This document shows positions 1 through 12,328 of a DNA stretch of 64,000 nucleotides, in pieces. Under the pieces are notes generated by a model, which had not been told where the DNA came from, ran no database searches, and saw nothing but the letters and a program-made list of their open reading frames with translations. Both the position numbers and the translations under genes were made by a program. Location of the stretch: the NCBI GenBank assembly GCA_035610365.1, contig CM069432.1:226446532-226510531 (forward strand), given 5' to 3'. Each line of letters opens with the position of its first letter. Positions within the stretch are counted from its first letter, which is position 1. The stretch comes from Aquatica leii (taxonomy: Eukaryota > Arthropoda > Insecta > Coleoptera > Lampyridae).

Positions 1-3000
1 ACGTAAACATAATTCTGTTGAGATTAAAGTAGATATACCTTTAGCAGTTTAGTCTACGACACATTTTAAAAATGAAATATTTTTTTTTTGAAGCGTACGC
101 ACGACTATTAATTTTTTTTTCATGTAGTTGCTTGCGGGACCCACAAAAATAGTCCGCGGAGTCCTAAGGCTGCATTTTATGTTTATTTTATTTTATTTAT
201 TTTTTTTTTGTAAAACTGTAATGCGGTATTTTTATAGTCTTCCGAGAAATTTTATTTGAACCTGTTTTTTTATTGACAGTATTACAAGTTCATTTTTGAA
301 ATTGTACAGCATTTTTCGAAAATTACGTACGTTTAATATGCTATTTCACTTAAAACACGTCGTACAATCTCTACCGCTTCATGATTACTTAATTGAAATC
401 GTCGCGGGCTACAAACGTGCGAGCTCTTTTACAGTTAAAACTGCATATGAAAATCTTGTAGTAGGCATCGCGACGTCACGTTACAATGTTCGCTACATAT
501 ACAGGCATGGACTTTAATAATTGTAGCCCGGACATAAAGAAATACCTATTGCTTTGAATGACGACAATATTAAATTAATGTTTTAGAGTAATAAAAAGTA
601 GATATTACTCATATTCTAGAAACAGGTTTAACTAATTTAATTCATAATAATTTGTACTGTTTTTTTGTTTAAATGTACGTCTGGGGGGCTCGCACCACTG
701 CCGTTTGCTATTGTTGGTCTAACCAACAACTGTACAAGTATGAGGCACTACCGAATAATTAGTCGTTTAGAATTTGCTTGTATACACTTTTAATTATTTG
801 CTGTTTTAAGTAAATACAACTAAAACGAACTGTCTAAGTTGAGTAGGTACAGACTAAATAATTACACACACACATTGTATCAAAAGTTTTGGAGTACGGT
901 ATAGACGATAATGTAAATTTATGTAATGTTTTACTCCAGAATAGCCATATTACTTCTCTCACTTTGTACTGAGACGTTACGTGGAAATGACCCAATGTCT
1001 GATCTCATCAAAATAACATTTATTATTTACAGACAGATAATGTTACATTGTTTTTGTATCTATTCATTGAAGATGATTAGTTTATTATAAAGAGACTTTA
1101 AAAGCAGGTAAACATAAAAAGTAGCATTTACGATTAGCTTAAGAATGATGAGAGCCGTAATATTTTTTTTAAGTAGAATATTAAGTTAACGTTATATATT
1201 TTTTTCACTTATATATGCCTTTAGGAAGTCAATTATGTAATAATCCGTACGTTTCCTAGCAATGCGTCATAGACAGCTCTCGTAATTGCTACTATAAGAT
1301 ACATTTATAGGTAAATGTTTGGTTACTTTATTTGTTGTTCACACTAATTTTTTTTCGTGCATCTAAGGTACATTATGGTTTTCGAAGCTCCATATTTGTC
1401 GTGTGCCTTGCGTCTACTTACTCCGCTAAGATACATACATACACTCTATATAAAAAATTATTATTTTTGTCTCCATATTTTTCCAAAAGTTCCGTCTTTT
1501 ATTAAAGTATAAAACATTTAATGGAAAATCACAGTCCAAAGAGCCAAAATGCTTCTTTCTTGTCGAGTTAAAAAACTGGTTCCCGATTTTGGTAGTATCA
1601 CTGAATTTTAATGTTAACTTCATAACAATCTAAGTTTTTGTTGAATTTTCAAGATTTGATTATGCAGTTTTTAATAGCTTTACCAGAGCAAACATTGTAA
1701 GTTGACAAATAGCATTTTCTGTCAATGATGAAATAATTCCCCACTAATACATAGGGAGAAGTTTGCAAAAAAGGAATGAACCCGGTAAATGAAGATACCA
1801 TATTGTTGAATTTCTATTTTTTCTTGTGCTTGAAGCATTTTTTTTTCTAACAAGACCTTTCTTCATTAGACTTTTTTAATGATTCTAAAAATTTATTAAT
1901 TTCAAAGTTTCTGAGGTTTTGTGAGTTGTCTTCCGTTGCACATTTAGTTTTAACTTGTAATAAACCTTTAAGCTGTTTATTAGGGTTAGCACTGCAAAGA
2001 GTTCTATAGAATTTAGAGATAGATATCTTAATATTAATATTAAAATTGATATATAAAATTGACAACATTGTCATCCTCCATCAAACCCCTAGCATTTAAC
2101 CAAACCATCTGTAAATGTTGTTTTTTATTTTTAATTCTTAAAGATGCTATAAATTCTTCGAAATGTTTTTAAATACTTAATCGAAAACCTTCTACGGTTA
2201 ATTTTATAAATAGTATTGTTATTAAAAGTAAAGAAAAAATGGTCGAAGTATTTGTAGATTAATTGGTAAGTAACCTAATTACGAAACAAAATTGTGACTA
2301 CTACGATAACTTGAGATTAGATTAAAATTAATATGAACCTGTCGTTTTCATCGTTTTCAACGTAGTGTATGCTCTTAAAAGCTTGAATTAGATACAAAAT
2401 AAGTTTTTGATGATGACAATTAATAGGTCCAAACGTGTAAAATTAAATAAATAAAATTCATTAATTGGCTGGTGACCACATTGTTCTCATTAATGTATTA
2501 ATTAATTTTTCGCCAATTAAAAATTACAAAAATCAAAATCTAATACCAAAATAAATTTGTCGATATTAAAAATTTAAATTAAAATTGGAAAAGCCAACTA
2601 CTCATAAATAATAAAATATTGGTTTAAAACATCAAATACAACAACATACATTTATAATTGTTTTTATACGATTGTAATGTTATTGCGTATTAATGACTTA
2701 TTCAAAACGTTTAACTGGGAAAATTGATTATTGTAATGTGCGGTTCAAGAACCGTTTTTCATTGCACATCAAAATTAAGCGTTAAAAAGGGCAAAAAATG
2801 TTAACTGATTTTTATATTCATTTAACTTCAAATATGTATTCATCGATTTTTAATAACAAAAAATTAATTAATGTCGCGGTGAAGAGGTTTTAGAGAGAGC
2901 GAAGTGGTGGTACACGAGAAGTGATTACTATAAATGGATATTGATTTTTACGTCAAACAGGTATTACAGATTTTTATAGATAGATGTGTCTAAATAAAAT

Positions 3001-5858
3001 ACACTACACAATAAATTGTTTTTTTAAGAAATAAAAATAAGTTATAAACAAATTCTGTTTTATTTTGTAGTATTATAATTTGGAAAGAGGTACATTGCAC
3101 GAATTTAAAGCTAAAGAGCACGAATATTGCATAAATAAATACGATCGTATAAATATTAAATGATATATTTGAAATGCAAATTGCTCCCAGCAGGGTTTTT
3201 ATTCTAATAAAATTTCAGTTTTCATAACGGAAATCACAAACTCTGTTACAGCTTAATAAAGTTCCTAAAAATCAAAATAAAGTAAAAAATGACGACTTTA
3301 TTTACGATTGCCACCTACAAGAATTCTTTTCCGTAATCGTGTTACAACGTAATAACTATAACTCAATCGCTCATCGGTTGGTGGTGGTATAGATAAGAAC
3401 TCTTTGATAAACTTAACATGTTAATCAAGCGGTCACCAGTTCGATACGCCCGCGTGATTCATAGTCTATGGAAATAAATTATCTTAGGGCTATGACGAAC
3501 CGACACGCAGCCCTTTGGAAACTCTAATAAAAGCGTTCATTTGCACAACAATAGCCGCACAAATTTGCTACTCTATCGCCACACAATGTTCTATTGCTTT
3601 CTCATTACTATTAAAGGGAACAGCGATTTGTAACAATCAATAATGAATTTCCAACAACTATTATTAATTTTCATTTTAAATTATTTTATCAAAACGAATA
3701 GAAAGAACTAATCATGGTGCGAAATTTGGGTTTGATTTAATTTTATTTTATTTCAGGACGTCACGTGAAATATGAATAACTATTCCAATGAAAAAAGCTT
3801 TTAAGTCAGTTAACATAATTAAACGTAATGCAGACACGAAGCGGTTGGATCTGTAAAATATTTTTCCGTTAATTATAAGTATTGCAACTTTAACATTCAT
3901 AAATTAGCGACGCCGTCACTATCTAACTTTTATATCACTTGGGTAATTACAAACCTTTTAAATTTTTGCACTATATAATTACATAATTAAAATTAATTTA
4001 ATATTACTAATTGATTAATCTACTTGAGTTGGCATCTTGTCATGAAAAGATACTGGAAATAATTGGCAATTCCGGACATACAAAATAAACCATAATCAAA
4101 TAACGCTATGATTTAAGTATATTTTACATTACTCCGGGCTGTAAAACCTAAACGTATTTAGTAATAAAACATTACATCTTCTGTTGTAAATGTAATTCCT
4201 GACCTGTCGGCCTTTCCGTTTCCTGCAGTTTGTAGGATTTATGCTACAATAGGCGGTACCAAAGACGCTTACTAATTTCTAGTAGTATATTACACGCTGT
4301 ACGTTTTACACCACCAAGTGACATTTCTTTTATTGTCTAAGTAAAAAATGTTAACACGAAAACATATTTTGTAATAGAAAATTGTGTTTTTATAAAGTAT
4401 TTTTTAGAATAACAAAAAATACGCGTAATCGTTTGTCGTTTTTCATACACACGCTGATTAATTTTTTTAATGATTTTGATTTATACTCGCTCAAAACTTT
4501 AAAAATATATTTCTTACTACCATTTTTCTGGAACTGCAGAAAATTCCTACTGTAGATGCCGCAGTTGTCCATTAAATCTATTTTTATTTAATTATCTTTT
4601 TAAAGACTAATTTGTGTGTTATAATACTACCATAAAAAAATAATTTTAGTTTTAATTATAATTTATAAATAAGTAGATGATATTTATTGTGAAAAGTCCC
4701 ATTATTTATGTAAATGTATGGGTTTAGATCTTGCAACAAATTGAATGTATATTTGACCTATTAGTGAAAATTAAAGAACTTATATTTTTATGGTAGTTCA
4801 GAGGGGCACGAGATGCATCGACATCAATAGATGGCGGTGCCATCTAAAAATTAGGTATTTTTGCAAAATGTTTTATAAATAAACTACTGCATATTATAAA
4901 AGTTTTAACTATTTTTCTATTATAATAATAATAGGTTTAGGGTTACATATAAATTAGATTTTGTTTAAAAGCGTGTTTTTTAATTTTTTAAATTATGAAA
5001 AAGTAAAACTAATTTTAAGAAATAAATAGATTCTTATTGCTAATCTAATCGTTTAAAAATAATATATTAAACAAGTTAACGCAAAGTTTAATGAAACTGT
5101 TTCGATGTTGTAGACAAAAACCATCCTAAAGTAGTGTTTGACAGTTCGTACAATTTTAAAATAACCGCCATCTGTAATTAGTTCGTCCATTTTGCTAAAG
5201 ATGATGTAATAATTATCGCACGCGTCAAACATTAATGTTGCCAGGTCGTAAGTCAATACTGCGTAGATGTTTATTCATAACTCTGCCAAATAAAGATGGT
5301 ATAAGGCGCAGTCGTCTTTTTTCCTCAAATATTAGATTGTCATACTGTCTTACGGATTCTTTACAAATTCGATCTCTCATCAACGGCCACTTAAAAAGAA
5401 AATAATTTCAGATATTTGTAAGTATTACTCACACTTGCAACAACAACTAATAACAAAAAAATAATAACTTGTAGCCGTTGCATTAATAAATCTGATTCCT
5501 TAGCAATAAAGTCACTATCTCCTTCGAGCTGAGCAGCTAAAACTTCATAGTCATTTTGTGGGTTCTTTTGTTTGATTCAGCTGGAACTATTTTATAAATT
5601 TTGTTTTTTTTCTTTTAATTGATTTCTCAATGAATTTCTTGAAATAACGTCCAAGACTTCTTTCCGTAAATTTTTTCCATGGACTTGAATGTCATTTGAA
5701 TGGTTTAAAATGCACTCTTTTTTTATACGATCCCCTCTGAATCAAATTAAGGCGGTTTCCCATGTTAAATAGTGACACAATATTTATAAGACGCTCGAAA
5801 CTGTTATTATCGTTATTTATAAAACGGGATGTTTTCTTCACCAGTAAATTTAGAACGC
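1..5858. other. AT-rich non-coding stretch
   Basis: No coding relic, RNA gene or mobile element could be recognised. Short open frames on both strands have no recognisable motifs and look like chance. A somewhat GC-richer patch at about 300-500 contains a CRE-like GACGTCACGTTA word, also seen near 20643. The remainder is homopolymer runs and AT-rich simple sequence. Confidence 0.5.
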
Positions 5859-6540
5859 CTATAATAAGCAAAATAGAATATGTTTATTACATTGAGTAGC
5901 TTTACTTATGATGTGATTGAACACTAAAGAAGTTTTCAATTCAGGCACGATGTTATCAATTTGGCTGCCAACATTGTTACATTTTTCAATTCTGCAACTA
6001 CTATAGTTACCAAAAACATGATGAAGAGCTACGTTTTGTTCTCCTCTTGAATGTTCGTGTAACAAACATTTAGCTTTTGTGAGTTCTATATTCTTCAAAA
6101 ATAAAAGTTTACTTCCAGCAGTGTTTATGTGCTTGTCATTTCTTAACTTTCTCAGATTCGTGCCGTAGTTTTTAAAGAATGATTAGTGCATTCGATTTTA
6201 CGCACTTCATGACTATATGGAACTTGTTTCTGTATTTTTATGTACATGCTCGAAATCTCGAATCTTCATCTGTTACAAACTGCGTGTTTTTAATACCATG
6301 TGCAGCAATACTTTCAGAAAGACGATATACAACCATATCATATTCCATTCTTAATGATGAGCCTGTTCTAGCAGACATGTTTATAGGGTGTCTCTGATAT
6401 ATTTTCAGCTCGGGCAAAAATTCAGCAGTGTTTGTTTCAAACTGCAATGTACAACAATTAGTCTGTGGATTTTCTAACCATTCCAGATAACGAGTTATAG
6501 TTAATACCGTATGATCTTTTGCTCTATGAGCCATCGACAT
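5859..6540 (-). pseudogene. Mutator-like (Phantom-type) transposase relic
   Basis: Two minus-strand open pieces (6540-6238, then about 6240-5859 after a frameshift and stops) read in order like the DDE domain of Mutator-like transposases found in many animal genomes. The first carries GSSLRMEYDMV, then HGIKNTQFVTDEDS, matching the usual SS-ME-D, HG-Y and DGDSS blocks; the aspartate of TDEDS would be the catalytic one. Next comes KIECTNH, the conserved K-I/L-E-C-x-N-H motif, in one frame, followed by KNYGTNLRKLRN in another. The last piece has HHVFGNYSSC, the family's H-x-F-G-x-H/Y-x-x-C signature. Frames change at least twice, so this is a dead copy. The N-terminal domain and the terminal inverted repeats were not found. 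The family call rests on remembered motifs. Confidence 0.6.
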
Positions 6541-6741
6541 AAACCGTTATTCATGGATTACCGTCTGCTGTAATTTGCTGAATAATAATTGCATTTTCTT
6601 TTTCTTCTATTTATGCTTCTTTTATTGATTTATTTAAAGATCATTTCCATTCCTAAAGAACAACAAATGGGTCAAATTTTAAGTCATTAGTGTAATATAA
6701 AAATTGCCTCTCCCAGTACAGTCTCCAGTTCATTCAATCAT

Positions 6742-7095
6742 TCACTCATACAAGGAATGTCCATGCAACTCAAAAGTTCCTGCAAGTGATTGAATTAACT
6801 TCCAGTGAAAATTGTTCCCCACGCAAAACCAGCATTTATTTTTGAAACACTTTTGTTTAGTATTTGCTATTGGTGCCGACACCAAACCTTTAAGGTGTTG
6901 TTCCCTTTTTAATTTAAGTGTACTAACGGTTGATTGCTGCAAATGCTTGTATTGTAACTTCAGACAAGTGTCTATAACATCTTCTGACTTTGCAATACGA
7001 TTTCCTGTCATTGCTGATGATTCAGTCTCATAACACAATTCGAGATTCATAATACTAAAACATAAAAATCCTGTAAGAAAATAAAATTTAAACAA
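6742..7095 (-). other. Unrecognised 117-codon open frame upstream of the Mutator-like relic
   Basis: This minus-strand frame sits directly upstream of the transposase relic and contains clustered cysteines (CFKNKCWFC). It begins with a hydrophobic segment that could be chance translation of T-rich DNA. A possible exon lies just beyond it on the same strand, at 7190-7110, with acceptor TTATTGTAG and donor AAAG/GTACAT. It may be the N-terminal part of the same transposase, but no family motif is clear. Confidence 0.2.
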
Positions 7096-7459
7096 ATATT
7101 GTTATGTACCTTTCATGTTTTTTAGTAGACCATATATTGTCATCTTTACGGGATGGTTTTTGCAAGTGCTCATACTTCTTTTCTCCCCAACTACAATAAA
7201 TAAATAAAAATGTATAATAACTAATTTATATAGTTGATTTACTTTTTTAAAAGATGTTGAAGTTTTGTTTTGTTGCATTTAAACTTTAGTAATTGAAGTA
7301 GACAAAGTTGCCACATCTACGCTAACACAACTTCGAACCGTCACACTTGCAGTGTTTGCAGCCAAAGAATCGATAATAGAATCGTCATGTAGACTATAAA
7401 AAACAAATTTGTTTAAAACATCGGATTTGATTTATAGTTATTTCATGAGATTGTCCTAA

Positions 7460-7475
7460 CAGCGCCGTAGCCAGG
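7460..7475 (+). repeat. hAT-like terminal sequence (CAGCGCCGTAGCCAGG)
   Basis: The word CAGCGCCGTAGCCAGG resembles ends of hAT-type elements (CAG-GGCGTAG-CAGG) common in insects and is GC-rich against its surroundings. No matching inverted end or 8-bp duplication was found nearby, so it is a solitary end or a decayed copy extending to the right. Confidence 0.35.
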
Positions 7476-8255
7476 ACGGTGTTTAAGTCTTCAAACAACC
7501 CCCGAAACAAAAAGTAAATGGAAATCGGTAACATCATTGTTAGCATTTTCGAATATTTATGTTCTCAGTTTATTCAATGAAAAGGAATATACGCTTCTGT
7601 GTCCCATTAATTTATGTATTAATTTTCAGGTTGAAGAAGTTTTATCGATTAGTTTTTATTATATACTTATGTTGTTTAAATAAAATCCAATATAAATTTA
7701 ACCTAGGCAAATAGTAAAATAACTTAACAACAACGCATCTGACAGTTCTTCTTTACGTTGTTTTAGAAACTTTATTACGGTTTTTTTGCCAAGCAGTACT
7801 TTTAAGTTTAATTTTAATATTTAACAATTATAGCATTCTTTGAATTACTTCAAAAAAAAAAACTAAGATAGACGATTCGAAAATCAAAGTGATCGAAAAT
7901 ACGATATACACAGCATACATACAACCTCCCAGTAAACACAAAATTGATAATGTTTAGTAACAGTTTCAAAACAAAAAATTTATGATTCACTCTTATTTCA
8001 AACATAAAAGAAACCTAACTGCAATAAAATAGCTATAAGTCCATCGCTGTTTCACTTGTTTGAATCAGTATAGTTTCGGTATTTTAAATTCAAATCTGTT
8101 GCAAACTAAATGTTGCATTCGGTTTACGTTTTAAAAGCTTCGTTCTTGAACTGATACTAAATGATCAATAAACATATGATTTTCTTGTTTCAATAATGAA
8201 CTAAAACAATTCTTTCAATAATATAATAATACATTTTCGAATGCACGTTTCAAAT

Positions 8256-8261
8256 TTTATT
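8256..8261 (-). promoter_or_regulatory. Poly(A) signal AATAAA for the 46-residue gene candidate
   Basis: The canonical hexamer lies on the minus strand about 28 bases beyond the TGA of exon 2, at the expected place for a short 3' UTR. It strengthens the reading of 8289-8392 as a terminal exon. Confidence 0.4.
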
Positions 8262-8288
8262 GCACAATAAATATTTTTAAATACAATA

Positions 8289-8798
8289 TCACATTGAGTT
8301 TTTTACATATTGCAACTTTTCTGGATGTGGTCTTTTCACGGAAGCCTCGAAAACTGCATCAGTTACTGTTGGGTAGCAACTTTTAACCGCATCTGTAACA
8401 TAGAAATAAATATTTCATTTATATACATACATAATCATAGAGTTACACAAAATTAATTACATTTTTTTAATCAAAAACAACACAAACTTAATATAAATAT
8501 CACTTTAGCAATCATTAGAAAAGTTATAAAAACACTGTGAATACCTTTAGCTGTACATAATCGTATAGAAAACTTGAAGAATTGAACTGTAATTATAAAT
8601 CCTAAAGTATCATCAAATTTACGCAATAATCTACCTTAACGCAACCATGTGTGTTAATTTACATTTTTTTTTTAATACGAATTAAAACATGATACATAAA
8701 GAACAGAAATGATAATAATATTGATTACATTTATGGATTATAATAAAATGTTTCGACTTACCGTTTATTGTTCCATTTCGTAATTGTACACACAGCAT
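8289..8798 (-). CDS. Candidate two-exon small protein gene (46 residues)
   Basis: On the minus strand an ATG at 8798 opens 12 codons plus one base, ending at 8762 against a good donor (G/GTAAGTCG). A 369-bp AT-rich intron follows, with an acceptor TTTCTATGTTACAG ending at 8393. Exon 2 (8392-8289) continues in phase for 33 codons to TGA. The split codon is G+AT, and the product runs MLCVQLRNGTINDAV to PEKLQYVKNSM. In-frame TGA and TAA lie just upstream of the ATG, so this start is forced if translation begins here. An AATAAA lies about 28 bp after the stop. The protein has no signal peptide or membrane segment and a central CYPTVTDAVFEASVKRP segment. I do not recognise the family; a faint likeness to the C-terminal DUF4806 region was considered and not trusted. 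It could also be the tail of a longer gene, with the ATG internal. Confidence 0.4.
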
Positions 8799-9680
8799 CA
8801 CTTATCAGACTACAACCGAACAAGTGAAAAGATATCAATTTGCAGCGCTAGCGTTGACGACAGTAATCAAAAGTATAGCAACGACTAATGCTGACTAATC
8901 ACAAAGTATTCGTTTTTCCTAGAACGATTCCACTGTTTTGAAAATAATTCAATCTTATTTAATCGATCTTTAAACAATTCTAGTTATTCAAAAAATATTC
9001 GGTTTTAATAAATCAGTTTTTAGACGGTTGCTGATTATGGGATAAAAATTGCAAGTACTGAAACGGTTTAAAACTGATTGTGAAAAATCGGAACTCTTTC
9101 AATTTATTCACTGTCAGTTACATGTAAATGATATAAAAATAACACGATACAACGTAATGAAACAATTGTTTTAATTTTGTGACTGTAACAGTTTCAATCC
9201 GTGTTTACTGGGCTGTGGCTAAGTCATAAATTTTTGTACGATTTCTAAAAGTACATTCTTTACGAGGCAACGAAAACTTAATGCTGCTGACACCTATCGA
9301 GTCTTAAAATAATTCAACAGTTTTATGCCGTATATCCACTATCATCGTGTCTTAAGTGTCTACCACCAAGCATTAACTTAGAAATCTCAGTGCTAACAGC
9401 TGCATTGTAATCCGCAGATTAATTGGGATCGTTTCGTATATAGTTTCAAGGTCGTCAATAAAAACGATGTGTTAAGTGAAAATTGACTTTATTTACATTA
9501 AAACGATTTAGCCGTTAGTATGTACCTTCTTACATACATGTAAACCGACTTTTTAAGAAATATGTAACCAAAAGGTAGAAAACTAATTATAACTTGTTGT
9601 AACCTGTTACATTAAATTTTTTAAATCTGTCTTACAACTTGAATGGACATTCATTGTGGATTTTTGTCTTTTGATGATAT
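8799..9680. other. Non-coding stretch between gene candidate and gypsy relic
   Basis: AT-rich sequence. The first 100 bases would be the 5' UTR and promoter of the small gene candidate. No TATA box in a convincing position, no coding relic and no repeat were recognised. Confidence 0.4.
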
Positions 9681-9682
9681 AG

Positions 9683-10245
9683 TTAAGCGGCGATTATTGT
9701 TTTAAAACTGTAAATAGACCGTCCCTGTCTAACTGTTTTATCATGCGGAAGAACTTGATCTCCTACATCGAAGTTACTATTTACTTCGCGTTTATCATAC
9801 CTTGTTTTTGATTTTTGTTTTATTTCGTGTATGTTATCTCTAGCTATTGGATGGGACAACTGCATATGCTGTTTTAAATTTAATAAGTAATCATCATAAT
9901 TACAAAATGATAGAAAATTTAAGAAAAACACTAGGAAGATTTGGTTTTCGGCGAAATAAAAGGACTACAACCTGTGGAGTAGAATTATACGTAAAACAAT
10001 AGAAATCTAACTATGTATCCCAATCGGTTTGAGATGAATCTCAACTGAAGTTACAAATGCCTTAAGATATTTGGATAATGTTTGATGTCACCTTTCTAAT
10101 TGCCCATTAGACTGAGGGTGATAATCCGAAGTCACGATTTTATTTATTTTATACAATTTTGAAATGTTTTTCATTAATTTACTTAGAAAGTTTGGTCCTT
10201 GATCTTTAACGATTGATTCGGGAATTCTTAATTTACAAATTATTT
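9683..10245 (-). pseudogene. Ty3/gypsy integrase relic
   Basis: Read on the minus strand, the region gives the integrase core and C-terminus of an insect Ty3/gypsy element. Near 10205-10170 is VKDQGPNFLSKLMK, matching the second catalytic-aspartate block (T/V-D-Q-G-x-N-F), with the aspartate kept. Near 10132-10094 is TSDYHPQSNGQLER, the HPQSNG-x-x-ER block carrying the catalytic glutamate. After a frame break comes an open segment (9931-9683) with YDDYLLNLKQHMQLSHPIA and FDVGDQVLPHDKTVRQGRS, the usual tail ending in a GPY-like domain. Stops and frameshifts show it is dead. The N-terminal zinc finger was not found, and no LTRs were recognised. Confidence 0.8.
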
Positions 10246-10624
10246 TTGTAACCTTTCATCACATGATTGCGACAAACATTCGAGTAAAATGCGTACCAAA
10301 AGAGTTTGGGAGAAATCTTTTTATCTTTTTTATCTATTATTACTACGTTAATAATTATTATATCGTTATTAACCTTAAGTAAAGAAAGGGAGGAATTTTG
10401 TCTGGTATTTCATTGCCAGTAAGAGAATAATTGTAATTATTTTCAACTAATGCAGAAGAAGTTTTAATTGGTAATAAATCTCGTAAAATAAAACTTACTA
10501 TACGTTTGTAGTTCGATCGAAATAGATTTTTGGTGAATTTACGTACATTATTATTGATTATAATTTTTCGTCTAATTACGTTTTTGAAGTCACTTTAATT
10601 TATAAAATTGGAATTGATTATATT

Positions 10625-10795
10625 TCTTTATGCATGTGTTTAGTTTACCTGGTTTGTGTATTATTTCAAACTCGGCCTCTTCCAACTTTACCCTGAATCT
10701 AGTTAATCTGCTGTCGGCCTTTTTTATGTTTAGCAACCACACAAGAAGTCTATTGTCGGTATAAATTTTAAATTTTCTTCCCTATAAAATTTGTC
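10625..10795 (-). pseudogene. Ty3/gypsy RNase H relic
   Basis: The minus strand encodes GRKFKIYTDNRLLVWLLN, then SRLTRFRVKLEEAEFEI and IHKPGKLN. This is the terminal RNase H signature of gypsy pol (TDHKPL-x-W-L, the SRL-W-KL-EY block, and YKPGKxN). The core H-K-P-L is altered to N-R-L-L. It lies upstream of the integrase relic on the same strand, in the correct pol order, with about 380 bp of unreadable sequence between, so both are probably one old insertion. Confidence 0.75.
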
Positions 10796-10860
10796 TAAAA
10801 TAACGAATTGATCAAAAAATGACATCGCTTGTATGACTAATTTGCCAGATTTAACGAGAT

Positions 10861-12166
10861 TAATTTGAAACTACAAGGTGACATATTAAATTTAATCAAA
10901 GCTAAAAGGGCAAAGTCTGCGTTTGTTGCAAAACTTTTGCTAAGAAAAACGAAAATGTTCTCAGTTTACAAATCTTTCCAAATTGCAAACTAGAGATGAA
11001 GATTTGTTTGCTTATTGTCAACACCGCGCTCTAATCAAACTTTAACCAAAGATTTGAATACATTGTTCACTTGGATATCATTGACCTAATGTGCATTTAA
11101 AAATATTACTGGTAAAATCATATTTTATAGTTTTATAAATTTTTAATTCAATAATAAAATTTGAGAAATGCTATCTAGATTATCTATACGTATTTGATAT
11201 ACGTTTTTATTAACTAAAAACATTTTTGTTAAATGGTGGTTTGTTAGAATATAAAATTAACTTAATTAGTTAACTTCAATTAAATTTTGATTGTTTCACC
11301 AATTTCTGCACTGTTACTTTAACACAAAATATTGATTTTTGAGTGACAAAAATAGAAAAAGTTATTAATATCTATGTACAGATTACAAGTTACAATTTGT
11401 TTTCAATTTCTTGTTGCATGTTTCTTAGAAAATCCTTTTACCTGTATATAAGAACGCTCATAGCAACGGCAAGGAGACTTTATTGGCGTCGTTGTGTTTA
11501 ACAACAGCTAAGTAAAGAAACATCTGTGTTGCAAGTAGGTACTAGAACCAGTTGGTTTTTACGGCGCTTTTTGAACAAATGCGGATTATGTTTCTTATTT
11601 TTAGATCATAAATGAATAAATTTTGTTAAGAAAAAGTCTTCTCCGCAAAGGAACATTTTATGATAGAAGGCGTCTACGTAATTTTAGTTAAATTTATTTT
11701 CAATTGAGATTGATGCTTTTAGTTAGTTTACTATAACTAATTAAGTAAAATGTAAGATTGAGGCCTCTAGTATAGAAGTGCACGTGTACAATTTTTATTT
11801 TTTTTTATTTTTGCATTTTTTTATTTTTAACCAAAAGTAATTCTTAGATATAAGTTTTAATCTCGTCAAAGCAGTAAAACCATAATAACAAAAAAAAAAT
11901 GAATTCTTAACCAAATCATTTAAAAGTTAACGATTTTTTCTCCACGAACGCGATTATTATTTTACAAGCAATCGATAATCACCATCGTTGTTTGATGAAT
12001 CTAGGAAAAAGCCTTTGGAAGAAAAACCACGGAAAAAAATTATTATTTATTCTGTAATTCGTATAATGTAATCAATCACAAAAAAGGATTAAACCCGTTT
12101 TAATTGAAACAATCTTTTCGTTTTAAATAAAATGTTTTGTTACGTTTACTTATACAAAATTACACT
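10861..12166. other. AT-rich stretch with no recognised feature
   Basis: No coding relic, splice-flanked open frame or repeat was recognised. T-rich runs are present near 11790-11830. The left boundary may include further decayed gypsy pol sequence that can no longer be read. Confidence 0.4.
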
Positions 12167-12174
12167 TTCTATAA

Positions 12175-12320
12175 CAGGGATTTCCAACACGCGGCCCGCG
12201 GCTTTCATTAGCACCTATTTAATATTAGCTGTATAAATATATACCTGTGCAGATGCGGCCCCTTATTTACTCCATTAATCTAATGGCGGCCCTCGGTCAC
12301 TCAAAAGTTGAAAACTCCTA
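12175..12320. mobile_element. 146-bp hAT-type MITE with 8-bp target duplication
   Basis: The element begins CAGGGATTTCCAAC and ends GTTGAAAACTCCTA, imperfect terminal inverted repeats. It is flanked by a perfect 8-bp duplication TTCTATAA (12167-12174 and 12321-12328), the duplication length of the hAT superfamily. Subterminal GC-rich words (GCGGCCCGCGGC on the left, GCGGCC twice on the right) stand out from the AT-rich surroundings and are typical of hAT ends. It has no coding capacity. The perfect duplication suggests a fairly recent insertion. Confidence 0.75.
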
Positions 12321-12328
12321 TTCTATAA

